A DNA stretch of 64,000 nucleotides from Chloroflexota bacterium (GTDB lineage: Bacteria; Chloroflexota; Anaerolineae; Aggregatilineales; Phototrophicaceae): NCBI GenBank assembly GCA_026708115.1, contig JAPOVL010000021.1:124001-188000 (forward strand), read 5' to 3'. Shown piece by piece: positions 24,431 to 34,907 of this stretch (position 1 is the first letter of the stretch; every line of letters starts with the position of its first letter). The notes beneath the pieces are model-generated. The model made no database searches. It had not been told where the DNA came from and saw nothing but the letters and a program-made list of their open reading frames with translations. Position numbers and translations under genes: made by a program.

Positions 24431-24520
24431 GCCGCTCGGCGGCAGCGAAATTGGGCTACCGCGCTTACACAAAATAACAAGCCTTCTCGTTGCATGAGCA
24501 ACGCGGTTTATTAAAAAAGA
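24431..24520 (+). repeat. Intergenic hairpin repeat, copy B
   Basis: A well-conserved copy: GCCGCTCGGCGGCAGCGA, TTGGGCTACCGCGC, then AAAATAACAAGCC and GCGGTTTATTA. The inner loop has GTTGC-ATGA-GCAAC, a perfect 5-bp stem. It sits between the 3' ends of the GH2 gene and the solute-binding protein gene. Confidence 0.7.
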
Positions 24521-24540
24521 GGCGCGATTGACCCGAAAAT

Positions 24541-24571
24541 GACAAGGGCTGGGGATTACCCAGCCCTTGTC
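24541..24571 (-). terminator. Terminator of the solute-binding protein gene
   Basis: A perfect 13-bp stem (GACAAGGGCTGGG with CCCAGCCCTTGTC) around a 5-nt loop; on the minus strand it is followed by ATTTTC. It is 26 bp beyond the stop of the solute-binding protein and could also work toward the converging GH2 transcript. Confidence 0.75.
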
Positions 24572-24597
24572 TTGACTGACTTGGCTGTAGCGCGCCC

Positions 24598-26475
24598 TTA
24601 GCAATCCGGCATCATGTAGATCAACTTGTGGCTGGACCAGGAGCCGTGATGGAAGGGACCGTCGGGCACGTTGCCGATGCAATTTGACCACATGTGGACA
24701 ATGCCGGGATTCTCTACATGGGTGAAGAAGGGCACGTTGTCGTAGAGCCAGGCATCCCGGGCGGCGGAGGCGGCGATGAAGCCGTCGCTGCCGGGCGGGT
24801 GGCTGACCAGATCTTCATGGATGGCGTAAAGTTCCATGATCCAGTCGGGCGGTTGCTCGCCCATTTCGTTGTCGCCGTACCACTGCCCCCATAGCGGACC
24901 CCAATTGTAGTTGGGAATGTAGTCGGGGAAGGTGTGGGCGGCGAAGAGCGGGGCCGTATTCCAGTTGATGCCGGCTTGCATCTCGTTTGAGGCGCGGCGT
25001 TCGCCGAGCAAGGCGCTGTCGATATTGCGGAAGTCGGCGTTGATACCGATATCGCCCAGGTAATCCACGAAGAAGGGCGCTGGATCGGAATAATCGCCGC
25101 CGCCGGCGCCAACTTCGATCATGATCGAGAAGGGCTGGCCACTTGGGGAAAGGCGATGGCCATCGGCATCGCGTTCCGTCATGCCCATGTCATCAAGCAG
25201 CGCGTTGGCGGCGTCGACATCGTAATCGCTGGGGGCGATCGTCGGCAGGCTGGCCTGGCCAAAGTAGATGGCATTGATCAGATCTTCACTGTCAATGGCC
25301 AGCATGACCGCGTTGCGGAAACGCTTGTCCCAGGTGACTTCGCGCCAGGTTTCGTCGGCGAAGGTGAGATTGATATGGAACATGCGCGAGTCTTTGTTGG
25401 GATAGACATGGGTGGCGTAGTTGCCGTTCTCCTCGTTTTCAATGAAGAGCGGCAAGTTGGCCAGGCTGGTTGTCCAGAAGTAGTGCACGTCGCCAGCGAA
25501 CATCATCAGCTCGGCTGTTTCCATGATCCCCCACTGGTTGATGACAGCGCGGCGTCCATCGAGGTAGGGCAGTTGATTGCCATCGGCATCGACGGCGAAG
25601 TAATAGGGATTGCGCTGGGTCACGACTTCTTCTTCCGGACCTTCGACGCGGACCCAGGGCCCCAATTGCGGGAAGCCAATGGCCGCCAGGCTGTTCTCTG
25701 ACCAGCCGCTGACATCCTTCTGGTTGAAGAGCTCAAACCAACCGGCCAGGCCGCCCTCTTCGACGGCGGCGGCGATTTCATCGGCGTCGCCATAGTCGCT
25801 ATGGTATTGCGCCAGGAAGTGTTTTGGCTTGATGATGTCGAGGTAGCCTGTACCCAGGGAGACCAAACTGGCGGCAAAGCCGGGATAGGGACCGTCAAAT
25901 ACGAACTTGAAGGTGGTATCGTCAACGATTTCGAGCGTTGCCGGGGCGCCGTCGGGCACATTGCCGCTGCGCAGGTAGGTTGGTACCGAGGGGCGCAGTT
26001 CTTCATTGCTGATCACGTCTTCGTAGGCGAAGCGCACGTCCTCAGTTGTGACGGGCGCGCCATCGGACCATTTGTGCCCGGCGCGCAGCTTGAAGGTGTA
26101 TTCGCTGGCATCGTCGCTGATGGTGAATTCTTCAATGACGTTGGGCGCCAGCGTATTGTCATCGCGATTCTGCGTATTGAAGAGCGTTTCTTTCATGACC
26201 ACGTTGTTTTGCCAGGTCATGAGGAGTTCGCCACCATACACGCCGATCTCTGGCACGACGAATGACTCGGGCAGCAGGACGCCACTGGACAGAACCAGCG
26301 GGTTATCGGGCAAGCGGTCGCAGACGCCGGGCAAGTCGCCGGCGGCGACCATCTCCGCCAGCATAGGCGCTTCGTTGTACATACAGTCCTGCGCAACGCC
26401 GGAGAGCGCGCCCGGCCCGACGACCATTGCGCAGGCAATCAAAAGCAGGATCAGTTTGCGGAAAGAGATTGACAT
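24598..26475 (-). CDS. ABC transporter solute-binding protein, family 5
   Basis: A 625-residue exported protein with a signal peptide (about 1-28, cleavage near GVAQ/D). It has the family 5 (OppA/DppA) pattern: LAPNVIEEFTISDDASEYTFKLRAGHKWSDGAPVTTEDVRFAY at the usual place and FRNAVMLAIDSEDLINAIYFG later. Family 5 proteins bind oligopeptides or, in glycan loci, oligosaccharides; with two GH2 enzymes and a fucosidase around it, a sugar ligand is inferred. AAAGGAG precedes the ATG. It is divergent from the two permeases and has its own terminator, so it can be expressed at a higher level than the membrane parts. Confidence 0.88.
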   Translation of the reverse strand: MSISFRKLILLLIACAMVVGPGALSGVAQDCMYNEAPMLAEMVAAGDLPGVCDRLPDNPLVLSSGVLLPESFVVPEIGVYGGELLMTWQNNVVMKETLFNTQNRDDNTLAPNVIEEFTISDDASEYTFKLRAGHKWSDGAPVTTEDVRFAYEDVISNEELRPSVPTYLRSGNVPDGAPATLEIVDDTTFKFVFDGPYPGFAASLVSLGTGYLDIIKPKHFLAQYHSDYGDADEIAAAVEEGGLAGWFELFNQKDVSGWSENSLAAIGFPQLGPWVRVEGPEEEVVTQRNPYYFAVDADGNQLPYLDGRRAVINQWGIMETAELMMFAGDVHYFWTTSLANLPLFIENEENGNYATHVYPNKDSRMFHINLTFADETWREVTWDKRFRNAVMLAIDSEDLINAIYFGQASLPTIAPSDYDVDAANALLDDMGMTERDADGHRLSPSGQPFSIMIEVGAGGGDYSDPAPFFVDYLGDIGINADFRNIDSALLGERRASNEMQAGINWNTAPLFAAHTFPDYIPNYNWGPLWGQWYGDNEMGEQPPDWIMELYAIHEDLVSHPPGSDGFIAASAARDAWLYDNVPFFTHVENPGIVHMWSNCIGNVPDGPFHHGSWSSHKLIYMMPDC

Positions 26476-26655
26476 TTTGTTCTCCTTTAACAGAAATTCT
26501 GCACACTCAAAAAAAGGATGTTACAGTCGGCCCACAAATGTGCCGTTGCAGGGCATGTGTGCTATTATCCTTAATGAGAGGCTGTAAGTCAAATTGTTCG
26601 GCGGCTCGGGGGTTCGGTTCGGGGCGGAGGGCGAGCCATCGGCCGGGAGAAATAA

Positions 26656-27660
26656 ATGCTTCACATAATTGTGCGCCGGATTTTTATTCTTATTCCTATG
26701 CTGGTTCTGCTGTCGATGATCTCGTTCATCATCATCCAGCTCCCCCCCGGCGATTACTTGAGCAGCTATGTTATGAGGCTGGAAAGTCAAGGCCTGGTTG
26801 TTGACGAGGCCGAGATTCAACGCCTTGAACAGCGCTATGGCTTGGGCCAGCCGCTGACCACGCAGTACTTCCGCTGGATGCGCAACTTTATCGTCAATGG
26901 CGATCTGGGCAGGTCCTTCGGGTCCTACGGCAGCAGCTACGACAACAAACCGGTATCGGACATCATAATGGAGCGACTGCCGGCGACGATGATCATTTCG
27001 ATCGTCTCGACGATCGTCGTTTGGGCGATCGCCATCCCAATCGGCATTTATTCGGCGACGCATCAGTATTCTCTCATGGATTATTTGTCGATCTTCATCG
27101 GCTTCATTGGGCTCGCCATACCTAATTTCCTCTTCGCCATCATTATCATGTGGATCGTCTTCGCACAGACTGGTCATGCTGTCACGGGCTTGTTTTCCCT
27201 GGAATTCCGCCATGCGCCCTGGTCCTTCGCCAAGGTGATTGACATGCTGAAGAATGTCTGGGTGCCGGTGTTGGTGCTGGCCACCGCGGGGACGGCGGGC
27301 TTGATCCGCGTGATGCGAGCCAATCTTCTGGATGAATTGAACAAGCAGTATGTGGTCACGGCGCGGGCGAAGGGCTTGAGCGAAAGGCGGCTGCTTTGGA
27401 AATACCCGGTGCGCATCGCCTTCAATCCCATCTTCAGCACGATTGGCTGGCTGCTGCCGGCAATGGTCGGCGGGGAAGCGCTGGTGTCCATCATCCTTAA
27501 CCTGCAGACTATCGGACCTGTGCTGCTGACAGCTGTCCTGCGACAGGACATGTATCTGGCGGGCAGCATTATCATGATCCTCAGTACGCTGACGCTGATC
27601 GGCACGCTTATTTCCGATATTGCGCTGGTATGGCTCGATCCGCGGATTCGCTATGACTGA
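26656..27660 (+). CDS. ABC transporter permease (DppB/OppB type)
   Basis: 334 residues with six membrane helices. The N-terminus (IIVRRIFILIPMLVLLSMISFIIIQLPPGDYL) and the late motif (YVVTARAKGLSERRLLWKYPVRIAFNPIFS) match the first permease of oligopeptide-type importers; the latter is the loop that contacts the ATPase. It starts an operon of two permeases, GH2 paralogue 2 and two ATPases. Substrate specificity comes from the solute-binding protein. Confidence 0.92.
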   Translation: MLHIIVRRIFILIPMLVLLSMISFIIIQLPPGDYLSSYVMRLESQGLVVDEAEIQRLEQRYGLGQPLTTQYFRWMRNFIVNGDLGRSFGSYGSSYDNKPVSDIIMERLPATMIISIVSTIVVWAIAIPIGIYSATHQYSLMDYLSIFIGFIGLAIPNFLFAIIIMWIVFAQTGHAVTGLFSLEFRHAPWSFAKVIDMLKNVWVPVLVLATAGTAGLIRVMRANLLDELNKQYVVTARAKGLSERRLLWKYPVRIAFNPIFSTIGWLLPAMVGGEALVSIILNLQTIGPVLLTAVLRQDMYLAGSIIMILSTLTLIGTLISDIALVWLDPRIRYD

Positions 27661-27694
27661 GGCGCTGCGGGCGGATAGTTTGGTGGATTAGGCG

Positions 27695-28837
27695 ATGGAG
27701 CTACGGGAAGAGATGGCGTCGCTAGCGCCGGAATTGCCGACCACGGAGAGCGGGAAGGACTCAATCGAGTACTTGTCGCGCGGCAAACTGATCCAGCGTC
27801 GGTTTTGGCGGCATCGGCTGGCGCGGCTCGGCTTGCCGGTGCTGCTTTTGCTGTACTTGATGGCGATATTAGCCGATTTTATCGCGCCTTACCCGGCCGA
27901 CCAGCGCTTGAAAGGTTTTAAGGACGCGCCCCCAAGCACGGTCCACTTCGGCGTAGGAGAAAACAGGTTCCAACCCTATGTCTACGCGCGCAAACGCAGT
28001 TTCCATCCCAAGACTTTTCGCGAGGTTTACACCGAAGAGGAAGATCAAAAGTTCCCCATTCACTTCTTCGTTCGCGGCGAGCCTTATGAGATTCTGGGCT
28101 TGTTCAAGCTTGATTTGCACTTATTTGGCGTGGACGAGAAGGCTAATGTCACGCTATTCGGCACCGATTCGGTCAGTCGCGATCTGTTCTCTCGCACGGT
28201 GATTGCGGCGCGCGTATCGCTATTCGTGGGCTTGGGCGGTGTCGCCATCAGTTTCGTGCTCGGCTGCTTGATTGGCGGCATCTCCGGTTATCTTGGCGGC
28301 ATCATTGACGAAATCACTCAGCGCATTATCGACTTGCTCATTGCCATCCCGACCTTGCCGCTTTGGATGGTGCTTTCGGCCGCCATCCCCAGAGAATGGC
28401 CGGTGGCGCATACGTATTTTGCAATTACGATTGTGTTGTCGATTGTGGGCTGGACGGGCTTGGCGCGCGTCGTGCGCGGCAAGCTGCTATCGCTGCGAGA
28501 TCTGGATTTCGTTGTCGCGTCCAGGCTGGCAGGCGGCAGCGACCTGTATATTATCACGCGGCATTTGCTGCCGAATTTCGCCAGTCACCTGATTGTGACT
28601 TTGACGCTGGCGATTCCCGGCATGATTCTGGGCGAAACGGCGCTGAGCTTCATCGGGATTGGCATGCAGGAGCCGGGGGTTAGCTGGGGCGTGCTGCTGC
28701 AAGACACGATGAATTTCGGCGCGCTGGTACACCAGCCCTGGAAGCTGATACCGGGCGTCTTCATTATTGTCACGATACTGATGTTCAACTTTGTCGGGGA
28801 TGGGCTGCGCGACGCGGCCGATCCCTATTCGCTTTGA
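27695..28837 (+). CDS. ABC transporter permease (DppC/OppC type)
   Basis: 380 residues with an N-terminal cytoplasmic tail, one helix, a long extracytoplasmic insert of about 100 residues (from KGFKDAPPSTVHFGVGE to the FGTDSVSRDLFSR motif), then five helices with SRLAGGSDLYIITRHLLPNFASHLIVT as the ATPase-contacting loop. The insert is longer than in the standard family and may touch the solute-binding protein. Follows the first permease by 34 bp. Confidence 0.92.
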   Translation: MELREEMASLAPELPTTESGKDSIEYLSRGKLIQRRFWRHRLARLGLPVLLLLYLMAILADFIAPYPADQRLKGFKDAPPSTVHFGVGENRFQPYVYARKRSFHPKTFREVYTEEEDQKFPIHFFVRGEPYEILGLFKLDLHLFGVDEKANVTLFGTDSVSRDLFSRTVIAARVSLFVGLGGVAISFVLGCLIGGISGYLGGIIDEITQRIIDLLIAIPTLPLWMVLSAAIPREWPVAHTYFAITIVLSIVGWTGLARVVRGKLLSLRDLDFVVASRLAGGSDLYIITRHLLPNFASHLIVTLTLAIPGMILGETALSFIGIGMQEPGVSWGVLLQDTMNFGALVHQPWKLIPGVFIIVTILMFNFVGDGLRDAADPYSL

Positions 28838-28847
28838 AATCGATACA

Positions 28848-28942
28848 GCCGCTCGGCGCGTAACCGGCGAAGAGGTCTGTCGCGCTCAGGCAATATAGCA
28901 AGTCGTCTCGCCGCATGCGCGACGCGGTTTAGGTAAACAGGA
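28848..28942 (+). repeat. Intergenic hairpin repeat, copy C
   Basis: Begins GCCGCTCGGCGCGTAACC, continues to GCTCAGGCAATATAGCAAG and ends GCGACGCGGTTTAGGTAAAC. It lies between the second permease and GH2 paralogue 2; its right end reaches the GH2 ribosome binding site (AGGAGC). Inner bases differ from copy B but GTCG/CGAC pairing is kept. Confidence 0.65.
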
Positions 28943-28949
28943 GCAAAGA

Positions 28950-31496
28950 ATGGGTGAATTAAAAAGCCTGGACCAGGTTGACCGCGAATCATTCGGGCCC
29001 GCTCCGTCGCCAGTCAGTGGTCAAGCCAATATGGTAGCGCTTTCACCCGGCAACTTGGGGGATGCAAATGGTCCCATGCGCCTGTCTCTCGATGGCGAGT
29101 GGCTGATGGCGGAGGGCGGGACCGAGGCGCAACGGCTTGCGGGACTGTGGAAGGATGCCATGCCCGCCCTTGTGCCCGGCAGCGTGCATAGCGCCTTGCT
29201 GGCGGCGGGCAGGATACCGGATCCTTATATCGGCAGGAATGACGAGATCGCCAAGAAAGAGAGTTTCAAGACCTGGTGGCTCATGCGCCGCTTCGAGCGG
29301 CCCGCGGAAGTCGCAAAGGCGCGGCTTGTCTTCGGCGGGATCTGCGATTCATGTTCGGTTTGGTTGAATGGCGTGAAGTTGGGCGATCACAAAGGGATGT
29401 TTGCCGAGCTGAACTTTGACGTTTCCTCTTGTCTTGCTGAGGGCGAAAACACGATCGTCGTTCGGCTTGATCCCGTGCCGCTCCGCGTCAGCAGCGGCGA
29501 ACCCAACGACTTTTTCCTGGGGATGAACGTTGGTTGGCTGGATACGGCCGTCATCAACAATATCTACGGCTGGCACTACATCGATTTGCCCACGCTGGGA
29601 ATCTGGCGTCCGGTGACGCTGCGGGAGCAGCCTGAAGTATCCATCGAAGATCCCTTTATGGCGACGATGGACGCCGGCGCCGGGGTTGTCCGGCTTCGCA
29701 CTACGCTGACAAGCAGCGGCGCCAGCTTGTCCGGCAGTCTGCAGGGTACGATTGAACCGGAAAACTTCGAGGGAAAGTCCTACCAATTCTCTTGGCAGGT
29801 AGAAGCGACCGGAGGCAGGCAATCGGTTCTGCTCGAGATGAAGATCCCGGAAGCCAGGCAGTGGTGGCCGGTCGATTATGGCCAGCCCAATCTGTACCGC
29901 ATGAGGCTGACCTTTGCCTCGGAGGGCAGGGCGCTTGACTGCAAGGACTTCACCTTCGGCATCCGCACGATTGAAATGGCGCCTCTTCCCGACGGGCCCG
30001 ATCCGGAACTGTACAATTGGACATTTCTAGTCAACGGCAAGCCGATTTTCGTCAAAGGCGCGAACTGGTGCACGCTGGATGCATTGCTGCGTTTTGATCG
30101 CGATCGTTACGAGCGCTTCTTGCATTTGGCGCGCGATTCGCACATGCAGTTGCTGCGGGCTTGGGGCAGCGGCATGCCGGAAACGGACGAATTCTATGAT
30201 GTGGCGGATCGCTGCGGTGTCATGGTCTTGCAAGAATGGCCTACAGCCTGGAATAGCCATCGCATTCAGCCCTTCAACATTTTGGAGGAGACGGTGCGCC
30301 ACAATACCATTCGCCTGCGCAATCATCCTTCGCTGGTGATGTGGGGCGGGGGCAACGAATCGGGCGAACCCTTTGGCGAGGCGATCGACATGATGGGCCG
30401 GGTAAGTTACGAACTGGACGGCACCCGCGCCTTCCACCGCGGCGAACCCTGGGGCGGCAGCATTCACAGCTACCATGTCTTTTGGCAGCGTCAGCCGCTC
30501 TCTTACAATCTTACGCTGTCCGCGCCATTCATCGGCGAATTCGGGCTGGCATCGGCGCCCAACTACGAGAGCGTCGAACGCTATTTGCCCGCGGATGAAC
30601 TGGAGGCTTGGCCGCCGGCGAGCGACAGCGGTTTCACCCATCATATGCCGGTCTTCAATCTCAAAGCCGAGCAGGCGATTATGGCGCAGTACGTGGCTGA
30701 TTTCGTAGCGAACGATTCGCTTAGGCACTTCATCCTGGGCATGCAAATGGCGCAAGCAACGGGTATGCGGCATACGCTGGAGTTGGCGCGAACGCGTTGG
30801 CCGGAAGCGACCGGGGTCTGCTATTACAAGTTGACGGACAACAACCCGGCCGCCTCCTGGGCGACGGTAGACTGGTATGGCGTTCCCAAAATTGCCTATC
30901 ACATCTTGCGCCAAGCCTACCGTCCGCTGCACGCCTGCGTTTTGTTCAGCAGATTGTCATTCGTCGGGGTTCCCGTGAGCTTCCCGATTTATCTGTTGGA
31001 CGACCGAGGCGATCTGGCCTCGACGGAGTGGGAGGTACGGGTACGCGCCTTCGGCAGCGATTTGCAGTTGGTGGAAGAACAGGCATACACAGGTTTTGGT
31101 TCGGGCGAACCTGTCCGCCGCCTGGGTGACTTCAGCCTGGACGCGGACCAAACCTGGAACCGCCCCTTGTTTATCGTTGCGGAGGTTGTGACGGCTGCGG
31201 GGCTGCGGGATCGCGTCTTTTACTGGCTGAATTATGCATCCATTCAAGGCTGCGTGTTCAACTTGCCGCGTACTCAGCTTAGCCTTAGGCGGGACCACCC
31301 GGGTCATTTGACGGTCGGCAATTCCGGCGACAGGCCTGCGGTGGGCGTTCATTTTGCCTGTCCCGAACGCTCTGACGAATTCAGTTGTGAAGACAGCTAT
31401 TTCTGGCTCGAACCCGGGGAAGAGCGACGAGTCTCAACCAGCCAGCAAGCCGGTGTGCGCGTCGCGGCCTGGAACGCGGATGAAACGGGACAGTAA
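28950..31496 (+). CDS. GH2 beta-mannosidase-like glycosidase, paralogue 2
   Basis: 848 residues, colinear with the enzyme at 21803: jelly roll with WWLMRRFERP and CSVWLNGVKLGDHKGMF, Ig-like domain, then the barrel with FLVNGKPIFVKGANWCTLD, acid/base E470 in GGGNESG and nucleophile E530 in FIGEFGLA. No signal peptide. It is in the importer operon; its TAA shares a base with the ATG of the ATPase (TAATG). The two paralogues probably have related but not identical substrates; the shared W-P-T-A-W-N-S-H motif and overall length support a mannoside role, while beta-galactosidase or exo-chitosanase activity is less likely. Confidence 0.9.
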   Translation: MGELKSLDQVDRESFGPAPSPVSGQANMVALSPGNLGDANGPMRLSLDGEWLMAEGGTEAQRLAGLWKDAMPALVPGSVHSALLAAGRIPDPYIGRNDEIAKKESFKTWWLMRRFERPAEVAKARLVFGGICDSCSVWLNGVKLGDHKGMFAELNFDVSSCLAEGENTIVVRLDPVPLRVSSGEPNDFFLGMNVGWLDTAVINNIYGWHYIDLPTLGIWRPVTLREQPEVSIEDPFMATMDAGAGVVRLRTTLTSSGASLSGSLQGTIEPENFEGKSYQFSWQVEATGGRQSVLLEMKIPEARQWWPVDYGQPNLYRMRLTFASEGRALDCKDFTFGIRTIEMAPLPDGPDPELYNWTFLVNGKPIFVKGANWCTLDALLRFDRDRYERFLHLARDSHMQLLRAWGSGMPETDEFYDVADRCGVMVLQEWPTAWNSHRIQPFNILEETVRHNTIRLRNHPSLVMWGGGNESGEPFGEAIDMMGRVSYELDGTRAFHRGEPWGGSIHSYHVFWQRQPLSYNLTLSAPFIGEFGLASAPNYESVERYLPADELEAWPPASDSGFTHHMPVFNLKAEQAIMAQYVADFVANDSLRHFILGMQMAQATGMRHTLELARTRWPEATGVCYYKLTDNNPAASWATVDWYGVPKIAYHILRQAYRPLHACVLFSRLSFVGVPVSFPIYLLDDRGDLASTEWEVRVRAFGSDLQLVEEQAYTGFGSGEPVRRLGDFSLDADQTWNRPLFIVAEVVTAAGLRDRVFYWLNYASIQGCVFNLPRTQLSLRRDHPGHLTVGNSGDRPAVGVHFACPERSDEFSCEDSYFWLEPGEERRVSTSQQAGVRVAAWNADETGQ

Positions 31497-32533
31497 TGGA
31501 CGGCTCGGCAGAGGCGCGGAAGCGCGCGCAATCGATCATCGATGTGGACAACTTGAGCGTGCACTTTCATGTTGACGAAGGCACGCTGAAGGCGGTTGAT
31601 CGCGTAAGTTTCACGATTGCCGAGCGGCAGATGTTTGGTCTGATCGGTGAAAGCGGCTGTGGGAAGACGGTGACAGCGCAGTCATTGATGCGCCTGGTTC
31701 CGAAGCCGGGACAGATTGTTGGCGGCAGCATCAATTTTTTTGGCGAGCAGGGCGGGAAAACAGATCTGGTCCAGCTCGACAAATCAGGTTCGGAGATCCG
31801 CGCCATTCGCGGCAATGAGATCGCGATGGTCTTCCAAGAGCCGATGTCCAGCTTGTCGCCAATCCACAGTATCGGGAATCAACTAATGGAAGCGGTGAGA
31901 CTGCATGTCACGCGCAACAAGCGCGAAGCCTATGAGATCGCGTTGGAAATGCTTGATCTGGTCGGGATCCCCAATCCCGTTCAGCGTATGGGGGAATACC
32001 CGCACCATTTTTCCGGCGGCATGCGGCAGCGAGTCATGATCGCCATGGCGCTATCCTGCCGGCCGCGGCTGCTGATCGCTGATGAACCTACCACCGCGTT
32101 GGACGTTACAGTGCAAGCGCAAATACTGGATTTGATCGCGCAATCGCAAGCGCAATTCAATATGGCGGTGCTCTACATTACGCACGATTTGGGGATCATC
32201 GCGGAGATTTGCGACAAAGTGGCGGTGATGTATTTGGGACAGATCGTCGAGCATGGTTCGGTGCGAGATATCTTTCACAACCCTCTGCATCCCTATACAC
32301 GCCGTCTGTTGGCGTCGACGCCTCGCATTGGGCAGCGGACGTCTCGCTTGCAGACGATTGAAGGGACGGTACCGACACCAATTGATTTACCCATTGCCTG
32401 TGGCTTTTGCGCGCGCTGCCCGGATCGCATAGACGGTACTTGCGATGTCGCTATGCCGGCGCTGGTGGAAATTGAAGACAATCACTTCGTGCGCTGTTTC
32501 TTGCATGACGAGCGACAGGAAGTCGTCTTATGA
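31496..32533 (+). CDS. ABC transporter ATP-binding protein (OppD type)
   Basis: 345 residues with Walker A (GESGCGKT), Q-loop ([19 protein letters not shown]), ABC signature (FSGGMRQRV), Walker B ([12 protein letters not shown]) and the C-terminal oligopeptide-transporter extension with cysteines ([12 protein letters not shown]). In Opp-type systems this tail can hold an iron-sulfur cluster. It powers import with the partner ATPase that follows; start and stop overlap neighbouring genes by 1 and 4 bp. Confidence 0.93.
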   Translation: MDGSAEARKRAQSIIDVDNLSVHFHVDEGTLKAVDRVSFTIAERQMFGLIGESGCGKTVTAQSLMRLVPKPGQIVGGSINFFGEQGGKTDLVQLDKSGSEIRAIRGNEIAMVFQEPMSSLSPIHSIGNQLMEAVRLHVTRNKREAYEIALEMLDLVGIPNPVQRMGEYPHHFSGGMRQRVMIAMALSCRPRLLIADEPTTALDVTVQAQILDLIAQSQAQFNMAVLYITHDLGIIAEICDKVAVMYLGQIVEHGSVRDIFHNPLHPYTRRLLASTPRIGQRTSRLQTIEGTVPTPIDLPIACGFCARCPDRIDGTCDVAMPALVEIEDNHFVRCFLHDERQEVVL

Positions 32534-33552
32534 GCGCTCAGCCCATCTTAAAGGTGGAGGGACTGAAGAAATATTTCCCGGTAGAAAAGGGGTTTCTGCG
32601 ACGCGTTGTCGGCCAAGTAAAGGCGGTGGACGATGTTAGTTTGGAGATCGCCCCCGGCGAGACGCTGGGACTGGTAGGCGAGTCGGGTTCGGGGAAGACG
32701 ACGGTTGGCCGCTGCATCTTGCGCGCGCTCAAACCGACGCAAGGTTCGATTCAATTTCAGATCGCTGAGGATCGGATCGTGGACATGGCGCAGTTGAGCG
32801 AAGGAGAATTGCGCGCCGTGCGGCCACACGCCAACATGATCTTCCAGGATCCTTTCTATTCGCTGGATCCACGTTGGACGATTCTGGATATCGTAGGTGA
32901 ACCGCTCAAACTGTCGAAGTTGGCGACGGGCAAAGAACTCGAAGATCGTGTGGCGTATTTGATGGAGGTTGTCGGCCTGGAGGCGACGCACCTAAGGCGC
33001 TACCCGCACGCATTCAGCGGCGGACAGCGCCAGCGCATTGGTGTGGCGCGGGCGCTGGCGACCAATCCCCGCCTGATTGTTGCAGACGAGCCGGTTTCTG
33101 CGCTTGACGTATCGACACAAGCGCAGATACTCAATTTGCTGCAGGATTTACAAGGGGAATTTGGCCTGTCATATCTGTTTATCGCCCATGACCTGAGTGT
33201 TGTCGAGCACATATCGGACAGAGTGGCGGTGATGTACGTGGGCAAGATAGTCGAGGTTGCCAAACGCGACCAACTGTTTTTCTTCCCGAAACATCCTTAT
33301 ACCGAAGCCTTGCTGTCCGCTGTGCCGACCCCGGATCCTGATGTCGAGAAGGAACGTATCATTCTGCCCGGCGAAATCGCCAATCCGGCTGACCCGCCCT
33401 CGGGCTGCTATTTTCACCCGCGCTGTCGCTATGTGCAGGCGATCTGCCGGGACGAAGAACCGACTTTGCGCGAAGTGTCTCCGGGACAATGGGCGTCTTG
33501 CCATTTCGCGGAAGAACTCAACTTGGCCGGCGCTCCACAACAGCCGAACTAG
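32530..33552 (+). CDS. ABC transporter ATP-binding protein (OppF type)
   Basis: 340 residues: Walker A (GESGSGKT), Q-loop ([14 protein letters not shown]), signature ([10 protein letters not shown]), Walker B ([14 protein letters not shown]) and the C-terminal extension with [11 protein letters not shown] and CHFAEEL. It forms the second half of the heterodimeric ATPase and is the last gene of the operon. An ATGA overlap with the previous gene shows coupling. The 98 bp to the convergent icd gene contain no clear terminator. Confidence 0.93.
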   Translation: MSAQPILKVEGLKKYFPVEKGFLRRVVGQVKAVDDVSLEIAPGETLGLVGESGSGKTTVGRCILRALKPTQGSIQFQIAEDRIVDMAQLSEGELRAVRPHANMIFQDPFYSLDPRWTILDIVGEPLKLSKLATGKELEDRVAYLMEVVGLEATHLRRYPHAFSGGQRQRIGVARALATNPRLIVADEPVSALDVSTQAQILNLLQDLQGEFGLSYLFIAHDLSVVEHISDRVAVMYVGKIVEVAKRDQLFFFPKHPYTEALLSAVPTPDPDVEKERIILPGEIANPADPPSGCYFHPRCRYVQAICRDEEPTLREVSPGQWASCHFAEELNLAGAPQQPN

Positions 33553-33650
33553 CGTCGGCGCCGCTTCTGGAAGTGCTGGTCCTTCAGGCTGGATTGCTGG
33601 TCAAGAGCAAGACAAGGGCGACGCATACGCGCCGCCTCACGGCGATTGCG

Positions 33651-34907
33651 CTAGACGATGTCCATATTCTCGATGATGCGCGTCGCGAATTCGCTGGTGG
33701 CTACCTTGGTGGCGTTCTCCATTTGGCGCGCGAAATCATAGGTGACGCAGCGCTGTTCGATGGTCTTTTCATAGGCTTTGGTTATCAGCTCAGCGGCCTC
33801 AAACCAGTTGAGATGTTCCAACATCATGACGCCACTGAAGAGCAGGGAACCCGGATTGACCATGTCTTTGTTGGTGTATTTGGGCGCGGTCCCGTGGGTG
33901 GCCTCGAAGAGGGCGATTTCGTCGCCGATATTGGCGCCTGGGGCGATGCCGACGCCGCCGACCTCGGCCGCAAGCGCGTCGCTGAGGTAGTCACCGTTGA
34001 GATTGGTCGTGGCGATGACATCGTGCTCGCGGGGGCGCAAGAGCATCTTCTGGAACATGATATCGGCAATGGTGTCCTGGATCAAAATCTTGCCGTCGGG
34101 CACCTGGCCATTGTGTTTGTCGGCGACCTCGTCCCAGGAGATGGTTTCTTGCGGGAATTCCTCGCGGGCCAACTCGTAGCCCCACTTTTGAAAGGCGCCT
34201 TCGGTGAACTTCTGGATATTGCCTTTGTGAACCAGTGTGACGCTGCTGCGGCGGCGCTCGATGGCGTATTGAATGGCAGCGCGAATCAAGCGTTTGCTGC
34301 CAAAGGGACTGATCGGCTTAATGCCGAGACCGGCATCAGGGAAAAAGTTGGTGGCGCCCAATTCGTTCTTCAGAAAGTCTGCTAACTTTTTGTTCTCCTC
34401 AGTGCCAGATTCGTATTCGATACCCGCGTAGGTATCTTCGGTATTCTCGCGAAAGATGACCACATCGACGTCTTCCGGGTGCCTTAAGGGACTGGGAACG
34501 CCACTGAACCAACGTACCGGGCGTACACAACTATACAGGTCTAGCACTTGGCGCAAGGTGACGTTTAGACTGCGAAAACCACCTCCGACGGGTGTCGTTA
34601 GCGGACCCTTGATACCGATCTTGTACTCGCGAAAAGCATCGAAGGTCTCTTCTGGCATGTAATCGCCGCCGTAGACACCAGCCGCTTTCTCGCCAGCATA
34701 CACTTCCATCCAGGAAACGGCTTTGCTGCCGCTGTATGCTTTGTCGACTGCTGCGTCCCAGATGCGTTTGCTGGCGGTCATGATGTCGTAACCGATCCCG
34801 TCGCCTTCAATGAACAAGAGAATTGGGTTGTCGGGAACATGCATTCTGCCATTGGAGAATGTGATCTTGTCGCCGGTGGCTGGCGCAGATATTCGCTCGT
34901 AAGCCAT
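33651..34907 (-). CDS. icd: NADP-dependent isocitrate dehydrogenase
   Basis: 418 residues matching bacterial Icd: [22 protein letters not shown] at the start, the phosphorylatable-serine region ([17 protein letters not shown]), [18 protein letters not shown] and the coenzyme loop [12 protein letters not shown]343 and Y344 mark NADP rather than NAD use. It oxidises isocitrate to 2-oxoglutarate in the citric-acid cycle. Single gene with its own promoter. Confidence 0.96.
   Translation of the reverse strand: MAYERISAPATGDKITFSNGRMHVPDNPILLFIEGDGIGYDIMTASKRIWDAAVDKAYSGSKAVSWMEVYAGEKAAGVYGGDYMPEETFDAFREYKIGIKGPLTTPVGGGFRSLNVTLRQVLDLYSCVRPVRWFSGVPSPLRHPEDVDVVIFRENTEDTYAGIEYESGTEENKKLADFLKNELGATNFFPDAGLGIKPISPFGSKRLIRAAIQYAIERRRSSVTLVHKGNIQKFTEGAFQKWGYELAREEFPQETISWDEVADKHNGQVPDGKILIQDTIADIMFQKMLLRPREHDVIATTNLNGDYLSDALAAEVGGVGIAPGANIGDEIALFEATHGTAPKYTNKDMVNPGSLLFSGVMMLEHLNWFEAAELITKAYEKTIEQRCVTYDFARQMENATKVATSEFATRIIENMDIV

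Noticed and set aside
30027..30932. 301-codon frame opposite GH2 paralogue 2
   Set aside because: Antisense shadow of the active-site region of a verified glycosidase.
33489..34385. 298-codon frame opposite icd
   Set aside because: Overlaps the complete icd gene and has no family features.
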